Shown here: positions 6,966-13,924 of the stretch, piece after piece
How the letters are laid out: each line of letters begins with the position of its first letter
How positions within the stretch are numbered: position 1 is the stretch's first letter
Made by a program: the position numbers and the translations under genes
Notes under the pieces: model-generated
Told to the model about the DNA's origin: nothing
The model's input: the letters and a program-made list of their open reading frames with translations, nothing else
Database searches by the model: none
Assembly (NCBI GenBank): GCA_041642035.1
Contig: JBEPXC010000056.1
Location: forward strand, 1 to 17,758
DNA from: SKVR01 sp041642035
Lineage (GTDB): Bacteria; Bacteroidota; Bacteroidia; Bacteroidales; UBA7960
Length of the DNA stretch: 17,758 nucleotides
Direction: 5' to 3'

Positions 6966-9893
6966 ATGCTGCAAGCACCCGTTTCTGATTATACAAAGGC
7001 ATCGCGTATTTTTGATAAAGGCAGTGGGTGGTTTGAAAATATAATCAAGCATGTCGGGGCGGTTGCTCTAAAACAAACCCCTGCCCGTTTTCTGCTCAGA
7101 CATCAGGACGAAATGCTACATTTTCATGCCTATTCTCCCTTTCCCAGGCATTTTATTCTTATGGTTTCTGCCCGGCAGCAAGAATTTCAAAGGGGGCAAC
7201 CAACACCGTTTAATCTTTTTGATCCCAAGGGTCTGATGCCTATGGCCGAAAAGATGGCTGACTTTGGCACCTGGGTTTATAACCACAACACCCGAATTCT
7301 GGAATGGTCGGAGAATACCTCTCGTATCTATGGTGCCCGCAATCAAAAGCGTAACTACGACAATTTTCTCACTTTTGTGCATCCTGATGAACGGCGGTAT
7401 GTTGAGGAGACTTTTTTTAGCTCCCTCAAAAGTGACAGCTATGAATTGGAGTACCGCATCATACGCGAATCTGATGCTGCTGAAAGATACCTGCACCAGA
7501 AAGGAATCCATCAAAAGGATGCTTCCGGTAAGGTAAATCTTTCATGGGGGATTGTAAAGGATGTTACCGATCAGATAATGAAAGCTATTGCTTTGGATGT
7601 TGTTCAAACCAAAGAAAAGCAATACCGGCAGCTGTTCGACAATATGAACCAGGGCTTTGCCTTGTATGATATCATCCGCAGGGAAGACAATTATCCGGTT
7701 GACTACCGATATATGGCTATCAACCCGGCCTTTGAAACCCTCACAGGGATGAAATCAGAGGATATCCTGGGCAAAACCATGAAGGAGTTTTTCCCTGAGG
7801 CAGAAGGATATTGGTACGATACCTTTGCCCAGGTCACCATTACCGGCAAACCGATTCAATTCCAGAATTATTTTGAAGGACTGAAACGTTATTTTGACCT
7901 ATGGATTTTTAAACCCTCCGAAAATCAAATCGCTGTTATCTTTACCAATATTACAGAACAAAAACGTTCACTAGAATTGATTCAGAAGCTTACCAAGGGT
8001 ATTGAACAAAGCCCTGCGGTGGTAATGATAACCGACACCAAAGGACGTATCGAATATGTAAATCCCAAATTCACTGAAGTCACCGGATATACGGCTGAAG
8101 AAGCTCTGGGTAAAAACCCAAATATCCAGAAATCCGGTATCCATGGAAAAGAATTTTACCGTCACCTGTGGAAAACCATCCTCTCGGGCGAAGACTGGCG
8201 AGGAATTATTGCCAACAAAAGCAAATCAGGCGAATTGTATTGGGAATCAGCTTTTATCTCGCCGATTAAGGACGATGATGGGGTGATAAAAAATTTCATT
8301 TCTATCAAGGAGAATATCACCAAAAGGGTTGAGGCCGAGCGAACACTGATAAAGAACGAAAAAAAATACCGGTTGATATTCGAAAATGTACCCGTGGGGA
8401 TTTTCTATATCAACAAGAAAGGAATCATAACCGACTGTAATCAGAATTTCGTAGATATCACCGAATTGTCGCGTGAAAAACTCCTGGGTCTGGATTACAC
8501 CCAACTGCCTGATCAGCGCATTGTGAATCTTTACCGCGAAATTTTGCTGGGGCAGCCTGCTGTATTTGAAGGAGATTATACTTCGGTTTTTACCCGCAAA
8601 ACCACTTCCGTTAGTGTGATGCTGTCTCCTGTGATGAATGTACAGGGCGAAGTAGACGGTGCCATTGGGTTGGTTGAAGACCGGACGATACAAAATCAAC
8701 AGCAAATGCTCGAGAAACAGGTTGCCCTGGCAAAAGAAGCCATTAAATTCAAGCAGAATTTTCTTGCCAACATGAGCCATGAGATTCGCACGCCGCTTAC
8801 CGGTATCGTGGGTATGTTGGATATCCTCAAGGAAACACAGCTCGACCAGTCCCAGAAGGAGTATTTGAATATCATGGAAAATTCCAGCGAAAACCTGATG
8901 GAAATCGTAAACCAGGTGCTCGATTTCTCAAAGATTGAAGCGGGAAAGCTAAAAATATTTTTCCAGGAATTCGATCTTCATAAAATGATTAGAGAAAGGG
9001 TGAATGCATTCAGCAAAGTATCCAGAAGTGAAGTGGAACTAAAAGCTCATATCGATAAAAATATTCCGGCCCTGGTCAGAGGCGACAAAGGACGGTTGTC
9101 GCAGGTGATTAACAATTTGATGAACAATGCCATGAAGTTTACCGAAAAGGGAAAGGTCACTCTTACCGCTGAACTCATAAACAAGGAAATGAAACCCCAT
9201 AAGCTTTCGGATAGGATTCTACTGGAAAATCCGGTGAAAGTAAAGATAACTATTGCCGATACCGGTATTGGGATTGCTGATGATCGCCAGGCCGATCTCT
9301 TTAACCCCTTTACACAGTTGCACGCTGATCACAGCCGGATACACTCCGGCACCGGACTGGGACTTGCTATCTGTAAACAGTTGGTGGAGCAGCATGGGGG
9401 TGAAATAGGCTTTTCAAGCGAGCTGGGAAAAGGGAGCCAATTCTTTTTCACATTTTTAGCGGATCAAGGGCCTCAGCAACACACGGTTGATGAAATTACC
9501 GACAGCATTGACTTTTCTGATAAGCTGGAAGGCATGCGTATCCTGATGGCTGAGGACAAAAAGGTAAACCAGAAGGTGTTTTATATCATTTTGCGAAGCA
9601 TGGGATTTTCGGTTACCTTCACTGCCAATGGGCAGGAATTGCTCGATACCTATCAGCCGGGAAAATATGATATAATACTGATGGATATTCAAATGCCCGT
9701 AATGGATGGACTTACCGCTACCCATAAGCTAAAGGAAAAATATACCGAATTACCTCCTGTTATTGGATTAAGCGCCAATGCTTTCGAAGGCGATCGTGAA
9801 AAATATATGAATGCAGGCCTGGATGAGTATATCACCAAACCCCTTAAACCTGTTGATCTGATTGAAGTGCTTCAAAAACTCAATGTGATTTAA
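6966..9893 (+). CDS. Hybrid sensor histidine kinase/response regulator with multiple PAS domains
   Basis: Signalling kinase of 975 aa that should autophosphorylate on His and pass the phosphate to its own receiver domain; the signal and final target are unknown. No transmembrane segment is visible, so it is probably cytosolic. Order: an unassigned N-terminus (1-90, possibly a degenerate PAS); PAS about 92-205; PAS about 218-333; PAS about 342-455, with the classic MITDTKGRIEYVNPKFTEVT; PAS about 466-575; a short coiled linker; HisKA about 596-662 with SHEIRTP (His605); HATPase about 705-832 with the N-box NLMNNAMKF (Asn721), DTGIGI (Asp765) and GTGLGL (795-800); and a receiver 856-973 with Glu863/Asp864, phospho-acceptor Asp907, Ser936 and Lys958. 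All key residues are present. An in-frame TAA just upstream limits the start to ATG 6966 or later. No DNA-binding output domain or partner regulator is nearby. Confidence 0.94.
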   Translation: MLQAPVSDYTKASRIFDKGSGWFENIIKHVGAVALKQTPARFLLRHQDEMLHFHAYSPFPRHFILMVSARQQEFQRGQPTPFNLFDPKGLMPMAEKMADFGTWVYNHNTRILEWSENTSRIYGARNQKRNYDNFLTFVHPDERRYVEETFFSSLKSDSYELEYRIIRESDAAERYLHQKGIHQKDASGKVNLSWGIVKDVTDQIMKAIALDVVQTKEKQYRQLFDNMNQGFALYDIIRREDNYPVDYRYMAINPAFETLTGMKSEDILGKTMKEFFPEAEGYWYDTFAQVTITGKPIQFQNYFEGLKRYFDLWIFKPSENQIAVIFTNITEQKRSLELIQKLTKGIEQSPAVVMITDTKGRIEYVNPKFTEVTGYTAEEALGKNPNIQKSGIHGKEFYRHLWKTILSGEDWRGIIANKSKSGELYWESAFISPIKDDDGVIKNFISIKENITKRVEAERTLIKNEKKYRLIFENVPVGIFYINKKGIITDCNQNFVDITELSREKLLGLDYTQLPDQRIVNLYREILLGQPAVFEGDYTSVFTRKTTSVSVMLSPVMNVQGEVDGAIGLVEDRTIQNQQQMLEKQVALAKEAIKFKQNFLANMSHEIRTPLTGIVGMLDILKETQLDQSQKEYLNIMENSSENLMEIVNQVLDFSKIEAGKLKIFFQEFDLHKMIRERVNAFSKVSRSEVELKAHIDKNIPALVRGDKGRLSQVINNLMNNAMKFTEKGKVTLTAELINKEMKPHKLSDRILLENPVKVKITIADTGIGIADDRQADLFNPFTQLHADHSRIHSGTGLGLAICKQLVEQHGGEIGFSSELGKGSQFFFTFLADQGPQQHTVDEITDSIDFSDKLEGMRILMAEDKKVNQKVFYIILRSMGFSVTFTANGQELLDTYQPGKYDIILMDIQMPVMDGLTATHKLKEKYTELPPVIGLSANAFEGDREKYMNAGLDEYITKPLKPVDLIEVLQKLNVI

Positions 9894-10043
9894 AGGCGTT
9901 TTATCTAAATCTGCATTGACAGAAGGTATTCAACCTGCCTGCTCTCCGTATGCTGTAAAATCATTACACACCCAATAAATCGTTTTTAACCTAAACATTC
10001 TACACTCTTTCAACTTTATAAACCCACCCAACTTTCTTAACCG

Positions 10044-12443
10044 CTATTCCGCCTTAAGTGCATCAACAGGGTTTTTACGTGCAGCATTGATGGTCTGCCC
10101 TGAAATGGCTATAGCCACAATTGCCAGCGATACAACGCCTGCTATAAAAAGGTAAAGAACCGACATGTTTATGCGGTAGGGGAAACCTTCGAGCCACCGT
10201 ATCATAAGTAGCCAGGCAAGCGGCCATATCAACAGGTTTGCCAGCAAAACCCATCTGATGATATCTTTGAAAAGCACTACAATGATCTGGACTGTTGAAG
10301 CACCCATAACCTTGCGTATACCTATTTCGCGGGTGCGTGCCATAATAATGTATGAGCTTAATCCAAAAATGCCCATCATGGCAATGATTACTGCCAGTGT
10401 CGAAGCATAACTTAATATCCGGTTGTTATTCTCCTCCTGCCTGTACAGGTTTTGAAAAAAGGTATCAAGGTAGGTTTCGTTGATAAGATACGAGGGGTCA
10501 AATGCCTGGAAGGTGTTCTTAATGTGATCTATAGTCTGATCTGCATTTGTTTCTGTAATTTTGACCGAGATGAAATAAAATGCTGGTGAATATGCTGAAA
10601 GCACCAGAGGCTGAATCTGATTTTTGAGGGAGGTAAAATGAAAATCCTCCACCACCCCGATGATATTCCCCTTTCTTTTCCACATGATTACCTCTTCACC
10701 AACCGGATTAACCAGCCCCATTGATTTCACTACGGCTTCATTTACAACAAAGTTATGGATATCCGTGGGGCTGTCATAATCAAACCATCTTCCTTCCTTC
10801 AGTCGGATGTTGAATGTTTCCTGGAAATTACGCCCTGTTCTGTATTCGGTGACAGAGAGACTCATATTTTCTGGTGCATCAGATTTGCGGATCGACATAC
10901 CGCTGCCACTTCTACCGGGAAATGCCTGAGAAGATGCCACATGAATAATTCCGGGGTGACTTTCTATCTCTGCTTTAATAGCATCATAGCGGGTAATCAT
11001 TTTATCAGTAAGTCCTGAGAAAATCAATACGTTCTTGGGTGAAAAACCAAGATCGGCATTTTTCATGTAATCGATCTGCCGGTTAAATACAAGTATGGTA
11101 ATGATCAACAGCACCGATATGCCAAATTGAATGATGATCAGCATGATCCTTAGGAAAGGATTTCTTGAGCCACTCATTGATTTGCCCTTGAGGATGAGCG
11201 CAGGATTATAGCTCGAGAAAAGAATAGCGGGATAAATACCCGAAAGTGTACCTATTAATACAATAAGCACCATAATCATAATGGCAGTTTGCACAGATAT
11301 ATTGCTAAGCAGGCTAAGGTCGCGGTTCAAAAGCTGTCCAACGGGTGTAATCATAATCTCGGCCAGGATAAGAGCAAACAGCATTGCCATGAAGGTAATC
11401 AGTATCGACTCGCCCAAAAATTGCATGATGATCTGAGGGGTTTGTGCTCCTGATACTTTTCTGATGGCTGCCTCCGTAGCACGTTTTTCTGATCGTGCCG
11501 TCACAATGTTGACAAAGTTTATAATGGCAATAACCAGGATGAAAATGGCCACTGCAATAAAGATGTGTATAAGGCGTTTATTGCCTCTTGGTCCCATATC
11601 ATACCCATATATTGGGCCGAAATGAATATCGGTAAGCTTCTGAAGCGAAATGTCAACCCTGTCGCGATAGGGCTCACCAAAACGCTCTACGATGTACTCC
11701 TTAATAAGCTGTCCGGTTGTTTCAATATCCCTTTGATTCAGAATCTGTGTTGATTGTAAATATACGAACACATCATTGGAAAAAGTACTGGAGTAATTTG
11801 GATCAATGGATTCAAAACTTTGCAAAACAGAGAATTCCAGGTGGGTGTTTAACGATTCGTTTTCAACAATTGCTCCTACATGAACCGGGATATAGCGTTG
11901 AGAAAGTCGTTGCATTTCCCTATCAATGAAACTAGTCTCCACCTCAATAATCTGATTTAGTGGATCATCACTGCCGAAAAGCATTTCTGCCAGCCCGGGA
12001 GTTATGGCCACTGAATATGGATCCTGCAGTGTGGCTGTGAGATCTCCTGCAATAACTTTGAAATCAAACATTTGAACAAAGTTGGGATCGGTAAGCAGAA
12101 ATTCTTCACGGGGATGGAGATTTCCATCGGTTTTTATATGATAACTTTCAGGCCTGATTCTTACAGCCTTTTCAACCAGGGGCGAATCATCAGGAAGTAA
12201 TTGTGCAACCACAGGAAAGGTACGTGGAAGTACATTATCTCCATCACCATCAAAAGTGGTTATAACGCGGTAAATAAGGTCCTTTTCTTTGTGAAACTGG
12301 TCGTATCCCGTTTCATGATCGATATATACATACAAAATTATGGATGCTGCCAAACCAACCGACAAGCCAAAGACATTGATAAAAGCAGTCCATTTATTTC
12401 TAATAATATTTCTCCAGCCGGTTCTCAGGTACATTTTGAACAT
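10044..12443 (-). CDS. FtsX/MacB-type ABC transporter permease (double-domain, 799 aa)
   Basis: Inner-membrane permease of the MacB/FtsX superfamily in the large form common in Bacteroidota, with two copies of periplasmic domain plus FtsX domain. It begins MFKMYLRTGWRNIIRNKWTA, the usual N-terminus of these proteins, followed by the first membrane helix (about 21-44). A periplasmic domain follows to about 285. A three-helix FtsX block (about 287-405) includes ATEAAIRKVSGAQ. A second anchor helix lies at about 432-452, a second periplasmic domain at about 453-680, and a last three-helix block at about 685-790 with TREIGIRKVMGAS. Both IRKV(S/M)GA motifs are signatures of coupling to an ATPase. 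No ATP-binding gene lies next to it, so its partner would be encoded elsewhere. These proteins act in efflux or mechanotransmission rather than import; the substrate is unknown. Confidence 0.92.
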   Translation of the reverse strand: MFKMYLRTGWRNIIRNKWTAFINVFGLSVGLAASIILYVYIDHETGYDQFHKEKDLIYRVITTFDGDGDNVLPRTFPVVAQLLPDDSPLVEKAVRIRPESYHIKTDGNLHPREEFLLTDPNFVQMFDFKVIAGDLTATLQDPYSVAITPGLAEMLFGSDDPLNQIIEVETSFIDREMQRLSQRYIPVHVGAIVENESLNTHLEFSVLQSFESIDPNYSSTFSNDVFVYLQSTQILNQRDIETTGQLIKEYIVERFGEPYRDRVDISLQKLTDIHFGPIYGYDMGPRGNKRLIHIFIAVAIFILVIAIINFVNIVTARSEKRATEAAIRKVSGAQTPQIIMQFLGESILITFMAMLFALILAEIMITPVGQLLNRDLSLLSNISVQTAIMIMVLIVLIGTLSGIYPAILFSSYNPALILKGKSMSGSRNPFLRIMLIIIQFGISVLLIITILVFNRQIDYMKNADLGFSPKNVLIFSGLTDKMITRYDAIKAEIESHPGIIHVASSQAFPGRSGSGMSIRKSDAPENMSLSVTEYRTGRNFQETFNIRLKEGRWFDYDSPTDIHNFVVNEAVVKSMGLVNPVGEEVIMWKRKGNIIGVVEDFHFTSLKNQIQPLVLSAYSPAFYFISVKITETNADQTIDHIKNTFQAFDPSYLINETYLDTFFQNLYRQEENNNRILSYASTLAVIIAMMGIFGLSSYIIMARTREIGIRKVMGASTVQIIVVLFKDIIRWVLLANLLIWPLAWLLMIRWLEGFPYRINMSVLYLFIAGVVSLAIVAIAISGQTINAARKNPVDALKAE

Positions 12444-12716
12444 TACAGCGCTTTTTACAGGTTAGTTTGTGTACACTTTTAAATGTTATATATACAAAAA
12501 CGTGCCATAGTTTTTAACAATCATGGAAACAACTATTTGCGCCTGAATGCCTTTTAAAGCCAGAGCATGTATTGTGCGATCTGGTACAATGAATGTGCGT
12601 TAGTGAACATCTGTGGGTTAGTAACCATTTGAGACAATGTTTTTTCTGTTGATTAAATGCATCCTTAAAAGCTCAAGTGTATTGTTTAAAAACGTGAATT
12701 AGCAACTAAATATAGT
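12444..12716. other. Divergent intergenic region between the permease and hicA remnant
   Basis: AT-rich, no gene found. It should carry the permease promoter (-), but I see no exact TAnnTTTG on that strand. The right edge holds the hicA promoter box. Confidence 0.4.
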
Positions 12717-12724
12717 TACTTTTG
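12717..12724 (+). promoter_or_regulatory. -7 promoter box directly before hicA, possibly leaderless
   Basis: TACTTTTG is an exact TAnnTTTG match whose last base is only 3 nt before the hicA ATG (12728). With the usual distance from box to start of transcription, the RNA would begin at or near the ATG. No TTG lies at the standard -33 position. Confidence 0.4.
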
Positions 12725-12727
12725 TGT

Positions 12728-12971
12728 ATGTCTAAGAAAGAAAAATTAGTTTCGCGGTTCTTAACCTTACCTTCTGATTTTCATTACGATGAAACGGGTA
12801 AAACTCTTAGGCTATTTTAATTTTTAAGAAGTAAAAAAAGGAAAGACTTTTGGTTCAAGGGTTAAGTTTATGAATCCAAAAGGCGTTCCCATAATGTTGC
12901 ATAAACCCCATCCATCGGGTATAATGAAACAGTATCAACTAAAACAAATAAAAGAGATATTGGGATTATGA
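12728..12971 (+). pseudogene. hicA: Degraded hicA (type II toxin-antitoxin mRNA-interferase toxin)
   Basis: HicA toxins are small double-stranded-RNA-binding-fold ribonucleases that cleave mRNA. Here the N-terminus is readable as MSKKEKLVSRFLTLPSDFHY with DET after it (12728-12796). One extra G in the GGG run 12796-12798 then shifts the frame, so the original frame ends at TAA 12818. Removing one G restores VKLLGYFNF, then an in-frame TAA at 12825-12827 (probably GAA to TAA), then an undamaged C-terminus: EVKKGKTFGSRVKF and MLHKPHPSG, with the catalytic-type His, ending ILGL at TGA 12969-12971. The reconstructed product is about 80 codons, normal for the family. All three frames have stops between 12818 and 12834, so no simple slip rescues it. 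The original stop still overlaps the hicB start as ATGA, the usual coupled arrangement. The family call rests on recognised N- and C-terminal motifs. Confidence 0.85.
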
Positions 12972-13303
12972 AAAATCTGGAATATAAAGGCTATACAGGA
13001 AGTATTGAATACAGCAAAGAGGACGGTTTGCTCTTTGGCAAAGTACTTGGAATCAGCGGTCTTATATCATATGAAGGAAAGACAGGTACAGAGCTGGAAG
13101 GAGATTTTAAAGATGCCATCGACAATTATCTGGCTGATTGTAAAAGAGAAGATATTACTGCGGAAAAACCTTTAAGGGGCAGCTTTAATGTAAGAATATC
13201 GGCAGAGCTTCACCGAAGAGCCTCATTACAGGCAATGGAAGAAAAAATGTCATTAAACAATTTTGTTGCTGAATCCATCAGGGATAAGGTTTCCCGGCCA
13301 TGA
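12968..13303 (+). CDS. hicB: HicB-family antitoxin, intact but with a broken toxin partner
   Basis: Antitoxin of 111 aa that would normally bind HicA and repress its own operon. The N-terminal part (about 1-65, LEYKGYTGSIEYSKEDGLLF, then GISGLISYEGKTGTELEGDF and AIDNYLADC) is the RNase-H-like HicB fold. The C-terminal part (about 70-108, FNVRISAELHRRASLQAMEE then MSLNNFVAESI) is the ribbon-helix-helix DNA-binding element. The ATG overlaps the hicA stop by 4 nt (ATGA), so it was translated by coupling. With hicA interrupted early, HicB synthesis now needs independent initiation. The frame is open and the motifs look complete. It ends 6 bp from the remnant of a second toxin on the opposite strand. 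Confidence 0.88.
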   Translation: MKNLEYKGYTGSIEYSKEDGLLFGKVLGISGLISYEGKTGTELEGDFKDAIDNYLADCKREDITAEKPLRGSFNVRISAELHRRASLQAMEEKMSLNNFVAESIRDKVSRP

Positions 13304-13304
13304 T

Positions 13305-13369
13305 CCCCGGGGCAGTTTATCAAGCTGTCTCTGAGCAGTAGTGGTAATAATCAGCTTATAATCAGGCAT
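13305..13369 (-). pseudogene. Truncated RelE/ParE-family toxin, 5' fragment only
   Basis: Reading minus from ATG 13369 gives MPDYKLIITTTAQRQLDKLP, the typical first strand and helix of a RelE/ParE toxin (A-x-R-x-L-x-K-L-P signature). The ATG overlaps the end of the upstream antitoxin by 8 nt, the normal layout for such pairs. The match stops after about 20 codons at CCCCGGGG (13305-13312). Beyond it the frame reads through antisense hicB sequence for 18 codons to a stop at 13255-13253. More than three quarters of a normal toxin (about 90-100 aa) is missing, including the catalytic core. The fragment is too short for the track of long frames and was found by reading downstream of the antitoxin. 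Confidence 0.75.
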
Positions 13370-13559
13370 TTTTCTTCTCTTTACGCCTTTTTAGATATTC
13401 GTCGAAGGGTAAGGTTTCTTCTTTTCTTGATTTTATTTCATCGTATAGCTTGACATCCTCTATTTTGTCCAGCTCATCCAACATCTTCTGATATTCCTTT
13501 ATGGGCATGATCACAGCTAGTTTATTGCCAGAATCGTCTGTTATAAATTGCGTTTTCAT
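13362..13559 (-). CDS. Phd/YefM-like type II antitoxin, toxin partner truncated
   Basis: A 65-aa protein resembling the short Phd/YefM-type antitoxins that precede RelE/ParE toxins in Bacteroidota. The N-terminus MKTQFITDDSGNKLAVIMPI with KEYQKMLDELDKIED after it forms the small beta-alpha dimer fold that binds operator DNA. The charged C-terminus (KLYDEIKSRKEETLPFDEYL, then KRRKEKK) is the extended segment that normally wraps the toxin. The call is supported by the overlapping RelE/ParE fragment directly downstream. It could still repress its own promoter or bind a related toxin encoded elsewhere. Family boundaries between Phd, YefM and RelB are hard to draw at this length. Confidence 0.75.
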   Translation of the reverse strand: MKTQFITDDSGNKLAVIMPIKEYQKMLDELDKIEDVKLYDEIKSRKEETLPFDEYLKRRKEKKNA

Positions 13560-13572
13560 GATTCTAAAATAT

Positions 13573-13602
13573 TAAATATACCTGTAGAAAGACATGCTGC
13601 AA
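13573..13602 (-). promoter_or_regulatory. Promoter of the Phd/YefM-like antitoxin
   Basis: TTG (13602-13600), a 19-nt spacer, then TATATTTA (13580-13573), one base off TAnnTTTG, on the minus strand. The start of transcription would fall roughly 5-10 nt before the ATG at 13559. Confidence 0.45.
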
Positions 13603-13924
13603 CTTCAATTACATATTATTAAATCGAATCGCAGCTGTTTTATTGTCAGCCTTAAAGTTAATACTAAAAGTTGAAAGTTCAGGAACCTACGTTTAGGGTT
13701 AAGCGTTTTAGACTTAACCTCTCCTTGCTCTATTAAGAGATTAAACATTCAGCAATCCAACAAAAAATTTGACTGCGTATATTCAAGACGTTTCCATCCT
13801 GAAATAAATTCATAGTGACTCCTCCGGACAGCCTGCTCCGATTCATTCGGTCAATGGAAAGTCTTCGGGTCTCGTCCTTCCAGCTTCGAGCTTCCAGCTT
13901 CCAGCATTTGTTATATAAGAGTTT
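13603..13924. other. Gene-free region between antitoxin and S9 peptidase genes
   Basis: No gene recognised. It contains a 7-bp inverted repeat, GGTTAAG (13697-13703) and CTTAACC (13713-13719), with a 9-nt spacer and no T-run, and the heptamer repeat tract at its right end, just past the peptidase stop. Confidence 0.5.
13876..13905 (+). repeat. Heptanucleotide repeat tract, copy 2
   Basis: Reads CCTTCC, AGCTTCG, AGCTTCC, AGCTTCC, AGC: about four units of a 7-bp AGCTTC(C/G) repeat, 20 bp past the stop of the S9 peptidase gene. It has the same unit and orientation as the tract at 16272. Confidence 0.8.

Noticed and set aside
8247..8780. 177-codon minus-strand open frame within the hybrid kinase gene
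   Set aside because: Antisense to PAS and HisKA coding sequence with no features of its own.
12794..12834. Programmed frameshifting as a way to express hicA
   Set aside because: Stops occur in all three frames between 12818 and 12834, and the restored frame has its own TAA, so one slip cannot give full-length toxin.
13697..13719. GGTTAAG/CTTAACC hairpin as a terminator or operator
   Set aside because: Short 7-bp stem, no T-run, no nearby promoter; chance occurrence is plausible.
13876..13905. CRISPR-like array
   Set aside because: The unit is only 7 bp with no spacers and no cas genes; it is a simple tandem repeat.
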